Below are positions 23,250 through 37,000 of a DNA stretch of 64,000 bases, in pieces. The notes under the pieces are model-generated. The model made no database searches and was not told the origin of the DNA. It was given only the letters and a program-made list of their open reading frames with translations. The stretch spans positions 508,300 through 572,299 of the forward strand of contig MNCI01022757.1 of NCBI GenBank assembly GCA_015680685.1. The letters run 5' to 3'. The stretch comes from Gnetum montanum (taxonomy: Eukaryota > Streptophyta > Gnetopsida > Gnetales > Gnetaceae). Each line of letters begins with the position of its first letter. Position 1 is the stretch's first letter. A program made the position numbers and the translations under genes.

Positions 23250-23692
23250 AGATGGAAACCCGTCGTGCCCTTTCCACGCCTCGAATGTTAGCAGGGCTAC
23301 AAGGCAAGCTCACGAGACAGTTGAATCCCGACATGATTGACTAGGGGTCGACTATAATTAACACTATAGCAACCTTAGAAGCACCCCCAGATTGGCCCAG
23401 ACACCTGGTCCATGCCCTAGATTTAGAGGTCGGGGATGTAACCGAGGATCCTCTTGTCGAGATACCCATAACCACATCAAGAAGGGAGGTAAAGACATTA
23501 AGACTTAGCTCCCTCCTAGACACACAAATACATGAGGGCATAGTTAAAACTTTGCAGGATCACATCGATGTCTTCGCATGGTCATACGGCGACATGCCGG
23601 GTCTGGATCCATGGCTAATTCAGCATAACATCGTCCTAGACCCACACGTGAACCAGGTGAACCACACGTACCTCAAGCCATACTACGTCTGA
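23250..23692 (+). pseudogene. Relic of Ty3/gypsy pol, region just before reverse transcriptase, A3
   Basis: A plus-strand frame (one TAG at 23340) reads ...HIDVFAWSYGDMPGLDPWLIQHNI.., the well-known stretch that precedes the reverse transcriptase domain in plant Ty3/gypsy elements of the Tat group. It breaks off at TYLKPYYV* before any catalytic motif and passes straight into a hairpin array. It shows that the family A elements derive from an autonomous Tat-like element and lost the rest of pol by deletion. Confidence 0.72.
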
Positions 23693-23995
23693 AGTGCAAC
23701 AGCAACAACAAGCACTGTCCGCTACAATGATAAACTGGCAGTCGCACCAGGCAACGTCCGCAATGAAGATAAACTAGCAGCACCGAGCAGCGTCCGCCAC
23801 AACGTTAAACTGGCAGCAACTGTCCGCCACAACGTAAAACTGGCACTGTTAGTCCACTATGACTATAAATTGGCATTGCACGTCCGCTACGACATAAAAC
23901 TGGCATGTACGATTTGCTGGGACCTTAAACCAGCACAGCAGTCCACTGGGACCTTAAACCAGCACACGGCCTACCAAGACCTTAAACTAGGTTCG
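23690..23995. repeat. Mini-hairpin array, A3, after the pol relic
   Basis: About nine units of roughly 30 bp on the plus strand, such as GTCCGCTACGACATAAAACTGGCA and GTCCACTATGACTATAAATTGGCA. GTC pairs with GAC across a short loop, followed by a TAAAC block. Arm and spacing agree with the arrays in A1 and A2. Confidence 0.7.
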
Positions 23996-24990
23996 CGTCG
24001 CGCCCTCAACATGCACCACCACCAGATACACATCGAACAAAGGGGCGTGATACCGATGCATGGGTGGGACATCGCAGCTCCAGGACGCAGTTCTCAATGA
24101 AAGGAGAACGCGGTCCGAGGCATACGCGCCGCCATCCTCAGTGCCATGTTGACCCTTCGAAGACGTCGTAAGATGTCACACAGGCCCTTTGAACCTACCG
24201 TCACCACAACCCACCACCCTGACGGTAGTTCCTGGGATCGTTCCCACTTCTGAGGTGCTGACAGTATTGTGGCCTAGCCACAATATTGTTGCTCTTCAAT
24301 TCCCCGCCAAGGTTTCGGCTCGTGCAATGTTCAACTATGTGGTAGCTGATCTCATAGCTGAACTGAGCACGCATTCCTTTGGCGGGGATTCCAATGCATT
24401 CGCACCCACAATAGCTCCTGGCGCCTTGGAGATCAACTCCCCCTCACCGGCACTGCTAAGACCGCTACTAGCCTCCCTGCTTTGGGCATCTCACATCAGC
24501 AATGATGCCCAAGAGTAACAACAATGTCAGCAACCAACAAGACCTTGTCCCCGCAAGCGCATCTTGCTACAGCAGCAAACGTTACAGCATCGCGAACTGA
24601 GTGCCTCGACTAGCTCAGCTACTTCAAAGTGCAAATTCCAGCACGTGCGTAACACAGCTCGCCATGCGGAAGGCTGCAATAGGCAAGTCAGAACCCTCCA
24701 CAGATGTAATGCAACTCATCCTGCGGAGGGGACACCTGCCTACAGGAGGTTGAAGAACAGCGCCAGCCAAAGATGAAAACGCAAACGAGCCCCTCAGAGC
24801 ACTTCAACAAGGGACTCGGCTAAACATCATCTTTGCTCTCTGCCTTAACCACCGCAAAACCAATGCAACACTCTCAAGCACGGCCAAGCAACGTCTCATC
24901 ACTCACCAAGCGACAACCTTAGCATTTCGCCTATTGCGGTGTTTCGTATTCTTTGCCGACGTCCATCGAGCCCGTTCTCCAAACGTCGAC
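23996..24990 (+). other. A3 internal end segment, one unassigned 109-residue frame
   Basis: An open frame at 24189-24518 starts with a Pro/Thr-rich stretch and contains MFNYVVADLIAELSTHSFGG. I do not recognise it. It sits between the pol relic and the 3' LTR, where some plant elements carry extra genes, but it may be chance. The rest shows nothing coding. Confidence 0.3.
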
Positions 24991-25003
24991 AAAAAAGGGC
25001 CAA
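24991..25003 (+). other. Polypurine tract of element A3
   Basis: AAAAAAGGGCCAA directly before TGAAACACCC. Compare AAAGAGGGGCCAA before the A1 LTR. Confidence 0.8.
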
Positions 25004-26697
25004 TGAAACACCCTAAAAAATGCGGGGTCATCCTTGCTTCACCAGGCTCTTGCAGTCCACACAGCATGATGTCAGTTCATCGGGAGAAGAACGTTCTGAG
25101 TCCAAGTCGGCCAGTTTGGCAAATTTTCTACTTTGAGCATGGACAAGTCCTATACCATCCTGCCCGCCCACCAAAGTAGCCTAAACAACCGGCAGCCTGC
25201 TCAGGAATAGCGTGCAGAATCGACAGCAACATCCTGGATGCGCAAGAAACAGTTCAGCAAGTTTTCTAAGTTATGAAGCTTGCTATGCTATGTAGCGTAG
25301 CAAACTTCAGAAGACGATGGCGGAACGAAGTGCTACGCTATGCAATGTCACACAGCGTAGCATGGCAACGACTTCACTACCCACTCCCCTCGCCCAATTT
25401 TGAGTTCTGCAGTAATGTCCCTTTCTGTCAAGAAGTGGCAAACCATGTCTGCTACTACACTACGCTAAGCTACATGGCGCAGCAAGGCGTAGCAATCCTG
25501 CGGAAAATACAAAAAGCAATTCGAAAGGCAAAGTCAACAAAGTTCACAAAACTTGCATCGTAGGAGAATGGTTTGCAAATCAGCAAAGCTCTCGCGACTA
25601 AGGCAAGATGCTACGCTACGTAGTGTAGCATAGCATAGCAAGCATATGATATATAGCAGAACACGCGACAAAGTGCTACGCTACACCAAGCGGGCTACGT
25701 CACAAAGCACAGCAAGGCAAAGAGGTGGTTGCACGACATCAATGCACTCCACCTAATTGAAACGTTGGCACACGTCCCCAAACGCTGACGACACGATTAC
25801 GACGTGGTAGGATCACAGTTATTGCATGGCAGGTTTGCATTGCAATGGTCTTGTAGGCCCAACGATCATAGATGACTCGAGTAGTGCCAGTAAGACAAGG
25901 CAAGCCTGCGGCATGTAGCATTCAAAAACCGCCCCTTCCCACTTACCTTCAGCCCTATAAATATCCCGGCAAACAACATATAATAGGTCGGCAAATTTTA
26001 GAGGTACCCGCAATTTGAAAAGGTCCACAATTTTTAAAGTTGGCAATTGTAAAAGAGTTCACATCTTTCTTGAAGCAAACAACTTCCAAGTGGTGGGAAC
26101 TTTGAAATTCTGAAACAAAAATCTTCCCTCTCTCCAGCATTGTAATATCAAAGTCATCTGTCTAACGCTGTAAACAGCGATTCTCTCTCAACCGATGAGA
26201 GGTCCCTGTCTCCGTTCTACCACCTTGGTAAAGCCCTGCATTGTTTGTACACGAGTACGCATCCAAGCGCATAGCTCTTTTTGCTCGGCACGTCTTGATT
26301 ACTCTCGGGATTTCTGTACTCCATCACGCTGTGTAGCTGATTGTATCCACCCTGACCGAACGAGTTTGTAACTTTGGAGCAATGCATGTTTCTAACCATA
26401 CTTTACTTTATCTCTCATTTGTTGTCTCATTTCTTTGCATTATTTCCTGTTTTACTTACCTTTAAGCATTATTTCGTATCACTGTTGCATTTTTATAATT
26501 TCTCCCCATTTCGCATTATTTACGTTGCAAAAGGCTATATTGACATCGATGTAAATCCCTGTCTGATCGACCAAACCGTTCAAGGCACCCCGTGTCCACA
26601 CACACCCAACACTGCCCTACTGCAGATACGGGGTTGAAACTGTCGTATCCACCAACCCCCGGTGTTCTTCCAACCGTCGACGTTTTCGATCGCTACA
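25004..26697 (+). repeat. Element A3 3' LTR
   Basis: It starts TGAAACACCC after the polypurine tract and probably ends CGCTACA at 26697, by analogy with the GGTACA end of A2 (CCGTCGACGTTTTCGATCGCTACA here, CCGACGATTTTGGGCGGTACA there). The length would be 1,694 bp. The U3 part holds many GCTACGC and GCTATGC repeats (about 25270-25700), the counterpart of GCGTATACGC in A1 and A2. TATAAATA stands at 25956-25963. The open frames inside are repeat-derived. Confidence 0.72.
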
Positions 26698-28004
26698 AAA
26701 CTTACCTTCCTTGATAACTACGCCAACATTGCACTTTGAGCAAATGATGGCCATAGCTACTCTAAATACCAAGAACTTCAACCAAAGAACCTTTGAAAAA
26801 TAAATATGTTTAACCCAATAATGTTTAGCTAAGCATCCTTGCCCTAGAGGGTGATGACAACAACCCAGTACTAAAATGACTACTACACCTACGGTGCCTA
26901 CATTAGCACTATCCTCACTCTACATGTTAGCTAGTACCACCTATTGACACATCACCATAGAACGATCATTGGTTGACTAGTTTCTTGTCACCATTGGATA
27001 ATGTTAACCATCTTAGTTTCTTTAGTTTGATCCTACTTCATCAATGCGACATGAAAATACACTTTGAATAACTTGTCCGTTTTTATAATGCAACTTTGTA
27101 TCTTTATTTTGTTAACATACATGTCTTTGATTTCTCTTTTCGAAAAATAAAATAGCATTTGGCCAGTAGCTGTAACTCAGCTAGTTGACGCGAATGCTTT
27201 GCACCTGGAAGGCATTGCCCTGGCACCTTGCATACTAGCTTAAAAGCATGTTCTAAGCATAGATATCAATACAGCAATCAAACATTCTCTCTCCAAAAAA
27301 AATCAACCATGGCACTTAAAATTTAAAACTCTATTTATAACGGTTAAAAAAATCCACTTATGCTGTATTGATTATCCTTGTCTTATGCACGTACGGTGTT
27401 ACTAACAGGAAAACAACTTGGCTTCAGCTACTTTGTTGAGCATATGTTTACATGAGTTCAGTTTATACAAATCTTAAAATAACCGTTAAAATCAAACTTG
27501 CATTGCCGTCTACCTCATTAAGAATAATCCAATTAACTTACCAAACAACCAACAGCTATAAAACCCCATGCTAAGGTTTTATATGAAGTTCAACAAAGGA
27601 TAAGAAGAAACTAGAATCCAAAAGCATTAAACCATGATCTCCTTTTGGTCCATTTATTAAGCGATTACGTAAAAATTGCAAACTCCTCCATACCATATAA
27701 GTTTAAAAATGGTATATACTACACCCAAAAAGATTCTCATGATATCATGGTTAAAATAGGAAAAATAAAGCCAATATGCCATCCTGATCCTGTCAGCTCA
27801 ACTAAAAATATGCGTTTTAAAAAGCACAAAAGATTTCTAGCGCACCACCAGGTCTGCAAATTGTTTACCCGCTAATTATGTTTGGCGGCCACATTGGATA
27901 ACTCTGCTCATCATTCTAAGACGCCCATGAAAAAAATTACCGTAATTCAATAATTTTAAACAAATTGTCACTTTTTCAGATCTGCACCATGATACACTGT
28001 GCCC
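26698..28004. other. AT-rich spacer downstream of the host gene; possible SINE head
   Basis: No protein gene is visible. Near 27168-27240, GTAGCTGTAACTCAGCTAGTTGACGC resembles the 5' half of a tRNA with a box A, followed by TTGCACCTGG. It may be a tRNA-derived SINE fragment. The 3' untranslated region of the histidinol dehydrogenase gene should lie at the right side, but no poly(A) signal can be singled out. Confidence 0.35.
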
Positions 28005-31000
28005 TCACTTTTGGGAAATCCTCTCAATATCTTGAAGCCGCAAAGTGACTGCTCTCTTATGAGCCTCTAAACCTTCAACCTCTGCCATCTTAGCAACATG
28101 AGGGCCAAGGTTTTTAAGGCCTTCTTCTGATATAGATTGCACAGTAATATACTTCATGAAAGAGTCCAGACAAACGCCCCCATACATTTTCGCATAACCA
28201 TAAGTAGGCAGTACATGATTTGTGCCACTTGCATAGTCTCCTACACTCTCAGGAGTCCACTTGCCCACAAATACAGACCCTATCCCAGAGTAAATTTTTA
28301 TTTACTGTGTTAACATTCTATAAAAAAATGAATCATTAATGACTTATTTTATCTAAAATTAGCATTGACAAGAATATTAGGTACTTACTGCCAACCTGCT
28401 AGAATAGTAAAATATTAATAGTTACCTGCATTTTCAACCTTGTCCACCCACTTTTCACAATTGTTGACATTTATTATCAAGTGCTCTGGTGCGTACAAGT
28501 TAGAGAAATACAAAGCCTGCAAGAGAAATGACAAGCCAAATTACCCCGAAAAAATTTGAAATAAAAATAAAAAAGAGCATTCTATATTCTCAAATACAAA
28601 CTCATCAAGGTAGGAGTTCGCACTTCTTTCATGTCCTTAGCAACAACAGTGAAACTATGAGTCAAAGCTTTGCCCGCAAATTCACCACGTGGGAGGCTTG
28701 AACACTGCTTTACAAGCTCCTCCTCAATTGCATCCAGATTAGCATCATTGCCCACAAGCACAAGAACAACCTGGCTATCAGGACCATGCTCTGCCTAGCT
28801 CAGAAAAAGATACATGTGAGATCAAATCGAAAAAAGACTAACAAAAGACGACATCCAATTCAAGCTCATGGTAATGAAAAACCTGTGAAAGTAAATCTGC
28901 AGCAACGTGAGCAGGATTTGTATCCTTGTCTGCAATTACGAGAACCTCAGATGGACCGGCAGGCATATCAATAGAAATCATTGCTTCACTGTTCTGCATG
29001 ATGGTTTACATAAATAAGAATAATCCAAATGGTGTCTGGTACAAACATAACAATGAAGTGTTAACCTAGTGGTAAGACTCTTGATTTGGTTGTTCCAAGG
29101 GTATAGCACTGAGTTATAAAGTTCTACCTAAGTTTGACAAAAATTTCATGGTGGCTAAATGTCCTAGGGTACATATAGTCATCTGGTTCAGGTTCCCATA
29201 ATAAAAGGTTATTATATTTGTCATTTCTTTTGTTTAAATTTTTACTGGTTGTTTAATGTGCTGCATAAATCTTCAAATATCCAATTACTCTCACAGCTAA
29301 TAATTTGCATAGATAACATGCAGATAACTTTAAACCAAAAAAATCACTTATATTATAAAACTAAAATTATGGCCAGAAAACCAACGAACACCGAAAATGT
29401 CCAATGTAACCACAGGGCCCCAAGTTCGGAGACTAAACATCTCCTATGATGCCAAAACAAACTAAAGAATTGCTCATTACACGCGGTCAGACACCAAAAT
29501 AATTTACCCCAAGATAATGTAGAATATAAATGAAAATCCTTTTGTGTTCATCATCGTAATGAACTAAAATATCTTCAAATGCTGCACGAAATCTACCACG
29601 TTGTCCTTCTTGAAACATCTATGTCTAAAGTGTTTCCAAAAGTACATGTACTATACCTGGATATCATGCTTTCAGATGTAACAGACTTCATGGAGTTCTT
29701 CAGGATTGATTTCTTAATGGTAGCAGCAGAAGATACGCTAAAATGCACCACAAGATATGATATATCACCTTGGTGAACATATGGATTGAGATGATGTAAA
29801 CAGGTAACTGTCATGATTTTGGGCAATGGCCAAACTTTGTCTTTGTCGTTTCTTCATCCCTCCATTATCATTTAGTTGTTTATGTTTTTATGCTTTAAAG
29901 CTATGTCCCAAAAGAGGACCAGATAGCCAAGAAAAGTAGAAGAAAATAGCATAGAGGATTCATGAAGAGCATGCCAAACTTCACAAAGTTCACCCCTTTC
30001 TTAAGTTATAAATGTTGGTTTTTTTAGAGTAGAAGACAATAATTTTTTCAATTTCTTTTTGTTTTTATTATATAATAGAAGTTTATTTTAATAAAATATA
30101 GGAAATTCTTGAATTGATGGGCAGTTTTAATGTTATCTTGGCCCCAATCCATATATATATATATAATTTTTAGGGTTATTTTGTCACTGGGACTATGTTG
30201 TATTATTATTAGTAAACTTTGCCCCACTTTTCACATATATATCCAAAGCATCTCTTAGAAATGTGTATCATGAAATCATTAGCATAATTTCAGCAAGAAT
30301 TTCACTAGTTCATCATCAATTCATCAATATTTATCAACATTATTCAGCCTCTAAATATCTTTTGCAGTGCTTCTTTTTCTCAAACAATAGAAAATTTCCT
30401 AAGCTTTCCAATAATACAAATTCTATTAGTTGATTCTTTGTGAAAGTCGAAATAACCAAGAAATTCTTTCGCCGCCTGAAATTCCTTCAATAAATTGAAG
30501 CCAAGCGCCTCCATGTAAAGTACATAGCAGCATTATGCAATGAAGTAAGAATGAGTCTCCTCAAGCTTTTCTTTCTTCTTTCATGCTCCATTTTCTACCC
30601 CTTTGAAAAGGTGATTTAGTTTCTCTCTTCAAGCTCCATAGAAAGCACCCTTCTCTCACTCTTGTCGAAATAGTTCTTCCAAATCCTCTCTCTCCCATGG
30701 CAGGCCCTAGTTGCTAATTTTTCACAATTACTCCCCAAGCTTCTCACAACTCTCACATATTTGATTCTCGTTCTCTCAATGCATTCTTACATAACCTCAT
30801 TTCTCACAAATCCCATGAGTTTTAAGTGAAGAGCACAAGCCTCAAAGAGGCCATAAAGATGCATCCAACAGATGTCATATTTTATAAATTATGTTTATGT
30901 TTCATATATGTTTTTGGTTTGAAGCTTCATTATGAATGTTGTAGTTTTTTGGGTTTGCAGAAATGCATCTTCATGTTAGTTGGCCTGAAAGCCACTTTAT

Positions 31001-34000
31001 TTGAAGTAGATTCTCATGCTTTTATCTCCACTAGATGAGGATATTGTATTGCAGAAGATAAAATAAGATTTTGATACACTTTATGTATGTTTTGTCGACT
31101 CTTTTAGCATGTGTTTGGGGCTATGTTCATTGTGAAGAAGAGGCAGCCATAAATGGCCAATTTGCCCTTTCAATTTCTCAGGTTGGTTATGCTCAATGTT
31201 AAGCCCAAGCCCTCGTCATGCTTGAGGCCATATTACTCCATAATTCTGAGCACTTTTTATGTCACTTCAGCCCCAATTATGCCATAGATTTGTGTCAAAG
31301 CATGGGTATATTTGGTGTTCGTGAAGCCCTCTTTTTATATGTGTCAAGGGCATGTGAGTTTTGATGGTCAATTGTATGGAAGTGGCCTCAAATGAGTCTA
31401 AAAAGAGAAGAAGTCTCTTAAGTTGTGATGTATTTCTGAGCACTTTATGTACACTTGCCAGTCCAAAATGTTGCCCAAATATGAAGCCAAGTTGCCCATC
31501 CATGTCAAAGATATCTTGCCTCTTTAAATTCTTCTTATGTGGCCCATAATCATGTTTGTTTGTAAAAACAAGCACATGCAACACTAGATCTAAGATCTAA
31601 ACATTATTTCCTAGTCAGCTTTATCATTAGATTTGTCAAATCCTCCATAAAATTCAAGTTGACTCTTTATCTCATTTGCCGACGAAACCATGACCAGACC
31701 ATAACTAGTGTTCTGCACAGAGTTCAAACCATGACCCATGGCCAACTCATAAAATACATAGAGTAGAGTTCAAATGCTCCTATTTTTCAACGTTCTAGGC
31801 CACCACGACTCGTGGTATTACAGCACCACCTTCCCAAAACTCATGGTCTTTACAAAATCAAGTTGGAGGCAGACGGTAGTAGAACGGCATTTTTTAAGGC
31901 CACCACAACCTGACCATGACTTGTGGTCAAACAACCACGACCATACCACGACTTGTGGTATTCATTTCTAATATTTTTCAACTACCACAACCAAACCGTT
32001 ACCTAACCATGACTTGTGCTCAACTCATAGTTAGGTCATGGTATTGCAGGTTTTAACCACTAGCAACAGCATCACTAGTGGTTTGGTAGTGGTCTAGTTT
32101 TTATGGCAAATTTCAAAGTGAGGCTTGATAAGTTTAAAGGCTTAAAGGGACCTTATTAATATTGTACATTAAAAATTTGCATATCTGCCACCATTTAATT
32201 TCTATTAATCTTTCAATATGAGGCTTCATTTTTAACCCAAAAAATGACCACTAGCAAGCAGCATAACTAGTGGTTCAGTGGTGGTCAACTTTTCTGTCAA
32301 ATTTTGAGATGTTTTTGATCTAGAAAGTAGAAAAGGACCTTATCACCTCTTTGCATTTTAGTACCAAAAACAGGCAATCCCTTGTATGGACAATGGTGTT
32401 AAATATGTAAGTTAAGCTTGGTGTTCACAATCAATGAGTAATAAAAATATATTGCCAAATCAACAATAAAGACACTAGAACTGTCAACTAATATTTATGT
32501 TCCAAATCTTAGAGCTCAATGTGCACAACTCCGAATCTTGGAGGCAGTGGAAAAGAGGGTTTCAAGTAGGAAACCCTCATGAAGGTTTTAGGCTTGGTTA
32601 TGACACCAGTGGTGTCAGCAAATGGCAATGGCAATAGGAAAGGCTCAGCAAGGGATGGCCTCAAGGGTTTGATGGGGGAACAAATCTCTTTTGCAGACAC
32701 CCTTAGGGGCAAGGCATGGTTCAAGGAATAGTTCTCAAAAGTTTGTGGCAAGTCAAAATACAAGTTGTTAAATAGTTTTATTGAGCCCAGGGTTTGTATC
32801 TCCAATCAGGCCTTGGTAGTGCAGCAATGATGATTTAAACACACCCTGGTAGGCACTTTCAATTGATGGATGCTGCCCTTGAAAGATCTGTAGGCCTAGG
32901 TTGCCAGACCTTGGCCTAAGGTTCCAGTGCAACTAAGGGCCCTTCATAACAATGCAGTCTTGTTTGTCTTTGCGAAGGAGCACAACATGATCGCCTGATC
33001 ATGTAGGTAGAGAAATGGGTTCCTAACTATATCCCCTCTCAAAGGGAGATTGATGACTGAATCTAAACTAAGGGCTGGCGTGCAGTCTGGCTCTAGGTCT
33101 TCTGATCAAGTTTTGGTCTGAGGAAATTTTGCACCAAGTAGTGGAAATCTTTGGCGAATTGCTCATGTTTGATCCGTGCACTTTACTAGGGCTTCTTGGA
33201 TCAGTTGCATAGATTTGTGTCAAGATGTCAAAGGGCACAAAAGTGCATTGCAAATCATTTTGGAGGGGCTTCACAACCGATATCATCAACCATTATTATG
33301 TGATAATTATCTGAATGTATGTAGAACTTGTGCTCAGAAGGGGTACATCTCCATACAGTGTCTTCCATTGCAACATTGAACAACCCCACAACCCTACTTC
33401 ACCAAGGCAAGATTTGCATCAACCCAACCTTTGCCTCCCAACAAGAACCATTGGGGCCAGTTGCAAACCCAAAACCCTCCAACAAAGAAGAAGCCCCCAT
33501 CAATCATCCCCCCTTGTGGTACAAATGCCTCCCCAACATGGTCCTATGGGCTCAAGCGATGCTCACAATAACCTCACATCTCAAACTATTTCAAAGGCCA
33601 TCCAAGAAGTTATCACGGAAAACCAAGACAAGGGCTAACAAGTGGTCTCTAGCAAGAAGACTGGAAGGGTGACCAAGACGACGTTCATTGTCACTCCATA
33701 CTTAGTGCTCAATTCAAGGCCTTGGAGGGGGAACTTATACAAGGTTGGCAAAAGTGGCAATGGATGGCTCAACACTTCAACCTAGAAGGCCACCAAAAGC
33801 AAACAAACAAGGAGATTGTTGATGGATGTCAAAGTATGCTTGGTGCTCATATTTGAGGAACCCAGGGTAATACCTTTGATCAAACTCTAGGTATGCAAAT
33901 CAATGGTAACCCCTTTTCCCCGATTTCCATAAACCCTCCCATGATCATTCCTTCTTGGAATTGTGCCAATTTATGGGGCCTAGAGAAAACACAATTCTTA

Positions 34001-37000
34001 AAATTTTTCCTTTAGAACAATTTTGTTGATGTTGCGATGTTACAAGAAACCAAGATTAGTAGTTTTCCTTGCAACTTTTGGCCTAGATAGCATGGTGTTG
34101 AATATCCAGCTCAAGGCTTAAGTGGGGGTCTTGAATATCTCTAGCATGCCCATCTCATGTTTAGACAAGTCTTTTCCTCTTTTCACATGATTGAAATCAC
34201 AAGGAAGGCTTCAAGATCCTCAATGTTTATGGACCTATTGTCCACTGTAATAGGCAACAATTTCAAGTAGAACTACTTAAAATTATTGTCGAGAAGGAGT
34301 GGCTAATTGAAGGAGACTAGAATATGATTAAGAAGAAGAAACAACGGTCTAGTGGTTCATCCCATAATCTAGCTGAACAATTTTTTGTAGAGCTCAAGCT
34401 AAACAAGGACCTTGCTGAATGATGAGACATCCAAGAACAATTTTATAGCTTTTTATAAGCTTGGATGAATAAATTTATTTCTGTGCACTCAAATCTATAG
34501 TTTGGGCTTGTTTCGGTGAGTGGTGATACATCATTGGTGTTGCATCATGTGGTATGCTACCTCAGGAGGTGCACTACCTCACATGGTGTGCTGCCTCACC
34601 TTGTGCATTGCTTCACATGCTGCACCACCTTACCACTTCCATTGCAAACATGAAAACTATAAATACCCAAGGGGAAAAGCTCAAAATCATCTTTGGATTT
34701 CCAAATTTCCTTTAATGTAAGAGCTTCTCCTCGTCCCTTAGACAAGTGTGCAATTTATTTTTGTTGGTAATTTTGAGTCGTCACTTCTCCATACAATGAG
34801 ACTCTATTTAAGTGCTACAATGCTTTCATAGCCCAGTACCATTTGGTCAAAGTAAAGTCAAGTGTTTGCACATTGAATAAAACTCATTTTGATTTCCTAA
34901 AATTTTCCAATCTTTACTTTATTGAACCTTAACAAGCACACCTCATCAATGAATTTATTTGTTAAATTTAGAAATTATAAGTAATTTAATTCCATTAGAT
35001 AGAGTAGCGCAGTTGTGTGAAGCTTTGCAATGCTTCTGCCTTGCCCAAGAGCATAGTTGTGTGAAGCTTTGTGATGATTCCGCCTTGCTCAAGGAGGTCA
35101 TACTTGTACATAATAGTGTTGGGCCATCAAGTGTGTGACTGAGGAGATTTTATTGCTTTCATATGTTAGTGTCAAACCTGTCCCATAAGGGATCACAACA
35201 CAATTTGCATGTGTTAGATTTCTGTGTTATGTTTGTCCCGTAAGGGATTGTAGCGTGAAGGTGTGTTTTATTTCCTTTTTGTAGGTAAACATTCACCTAT
35301 CGCAGAAGGTATTGCAATGGGTTTTAATTATTGTTTTATTCTTTACATTTATAAAATACATAAAAATTATAAAGATATCATTTCTCTACCATGACAACAT
35401 GGGTTTCTTCACTTGTATCATATGTACTATAACATTTTCATTTATTAAATGCAATGATATAAACAAGTAAACTCTGCAATTCATGTTCCTGTCATCTTTC
35501 GTGTTTACAACCGGTTTATTATGTGTACCATTTATAGACCTCTTATGGTCTAAGCCAATGGGGCTTCTATCACCAAACTTCATTTCCCGCTCAGCTACTT
35601 TACTTGGAAGAGACCTGCTACTCATGGTAGTGGATTGCTTCCAAGCTAGATAGATTTTTTCTCCCCAAAGCCCTCTAGATATCTAGCTACCCAACTAGTA
35701 AGGTACTCCCCTAGCTCTATTCAGACGACTAGCCTATTATTTACACTTGGGATCTGCCTTCTCTCTTCAAATTGACATTTCGATTTGAAAAAATTTGGGT
35801 GCATGAAGAGGCAGTCAGAGATGACTTGCACAAAGTTTGGCAACACGGGGATGGATGTTACAAATATAAAGGCATCTCTGCCAAACTAAGTAATTTTTGT
35901 GGTTTATGCAAAAGGTTGTGTAAGCAAACCTAAACATCTACCTTTCAAGAGGCCCTCAACAAGGTTGTGTCCCTTCATAACTAGGTTATAGTTTTCTCAG
36001 ATGGGACCAACTTATGTCAAAAATGGTTGTTGCAGAGAAAAGGGTCCATGAACTAGCTCATGAAAAGAGAAATGCTCACTGTCTTTATTCGATTTTTATT
36101 TCCTGCTTTACTAATCAAGAATAGTAATATTTTGTTAAGCCAAATAGTGTTCACTTGAAATGAATTTTATAAAGAATTTCAATAGAACTACTTACTCCCA
36201 AACTATTGGCGGTGAATTAAATTCTTAATTTTTGTTGTATTGTGAAAAAAGTTCATGTGATTTTATCTATTTATTAATCACTTTTTCTTAAGTCATGAAA
36301 TAGTTGATTATATAGTAACCCATATTTGGCTTTCGAATGTCAAACTTGAGGGGTGGTGTTAAGGATTTGGTGTCTTCTATCAAGCTCAACATTCAAAATG
36401 AGGTCTATATAAAGTAGCACCATGAGTTTATCTACACCGTCATAGTGATGTATATTTTCTATTCTTAGGAATTTGTTTATGTTAATTATTTGCTAATTAA
36501 TTATTAAGTAATCATCATGTCCTTCAAAATGTTATGGTAGTTTCCCTGTAACTATATATACTCTTGAACGTTCATGTCTAAGAATCATGAACAATACATG
36601 AGATACTAACCACTTGGACTCATATCCCGAACAACATTTTGCACTATTATGAATATACACAATATGGTAAGGTTAACACCATGGTACACATTTCAGTATG
36701 ATGTAGTCAAACTTGGACATTTGCACAACAACTTATAGTAACATAATTTAGTTGATTTTGTCCTTGGACCTTGTGGCCTTCTTAATCACAAAACTGAACA
36801 ACATCAAGGATTGCCTCTCTATGCAATTCTCTCGTAGTCAAGGCCTTAGGCAAGGCAATCCCATTTCCCCTTATCTATTTGCTATCATTGTTGATGATCT
36901 ATGCAAGTGGCTAGGGAAGGAGGATGTCTCTTCCACATTTCCTTGGGGCCTTCACTCTATGACATGTCGATGATATTGTCATTTTCTCTGTTGCCTCAAA

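Noticed and set aside
23690-23995. Regular short repeats that could be taken for a CRISPR array
   Set aside because: Eukaryotic context, degenerate units with internal pairing and no unique spacers of constant length.
27168-27240. Possible tRNA gene
   Set aside because: Only a box A-like half is visible, without a cloverleaf or clear box B.
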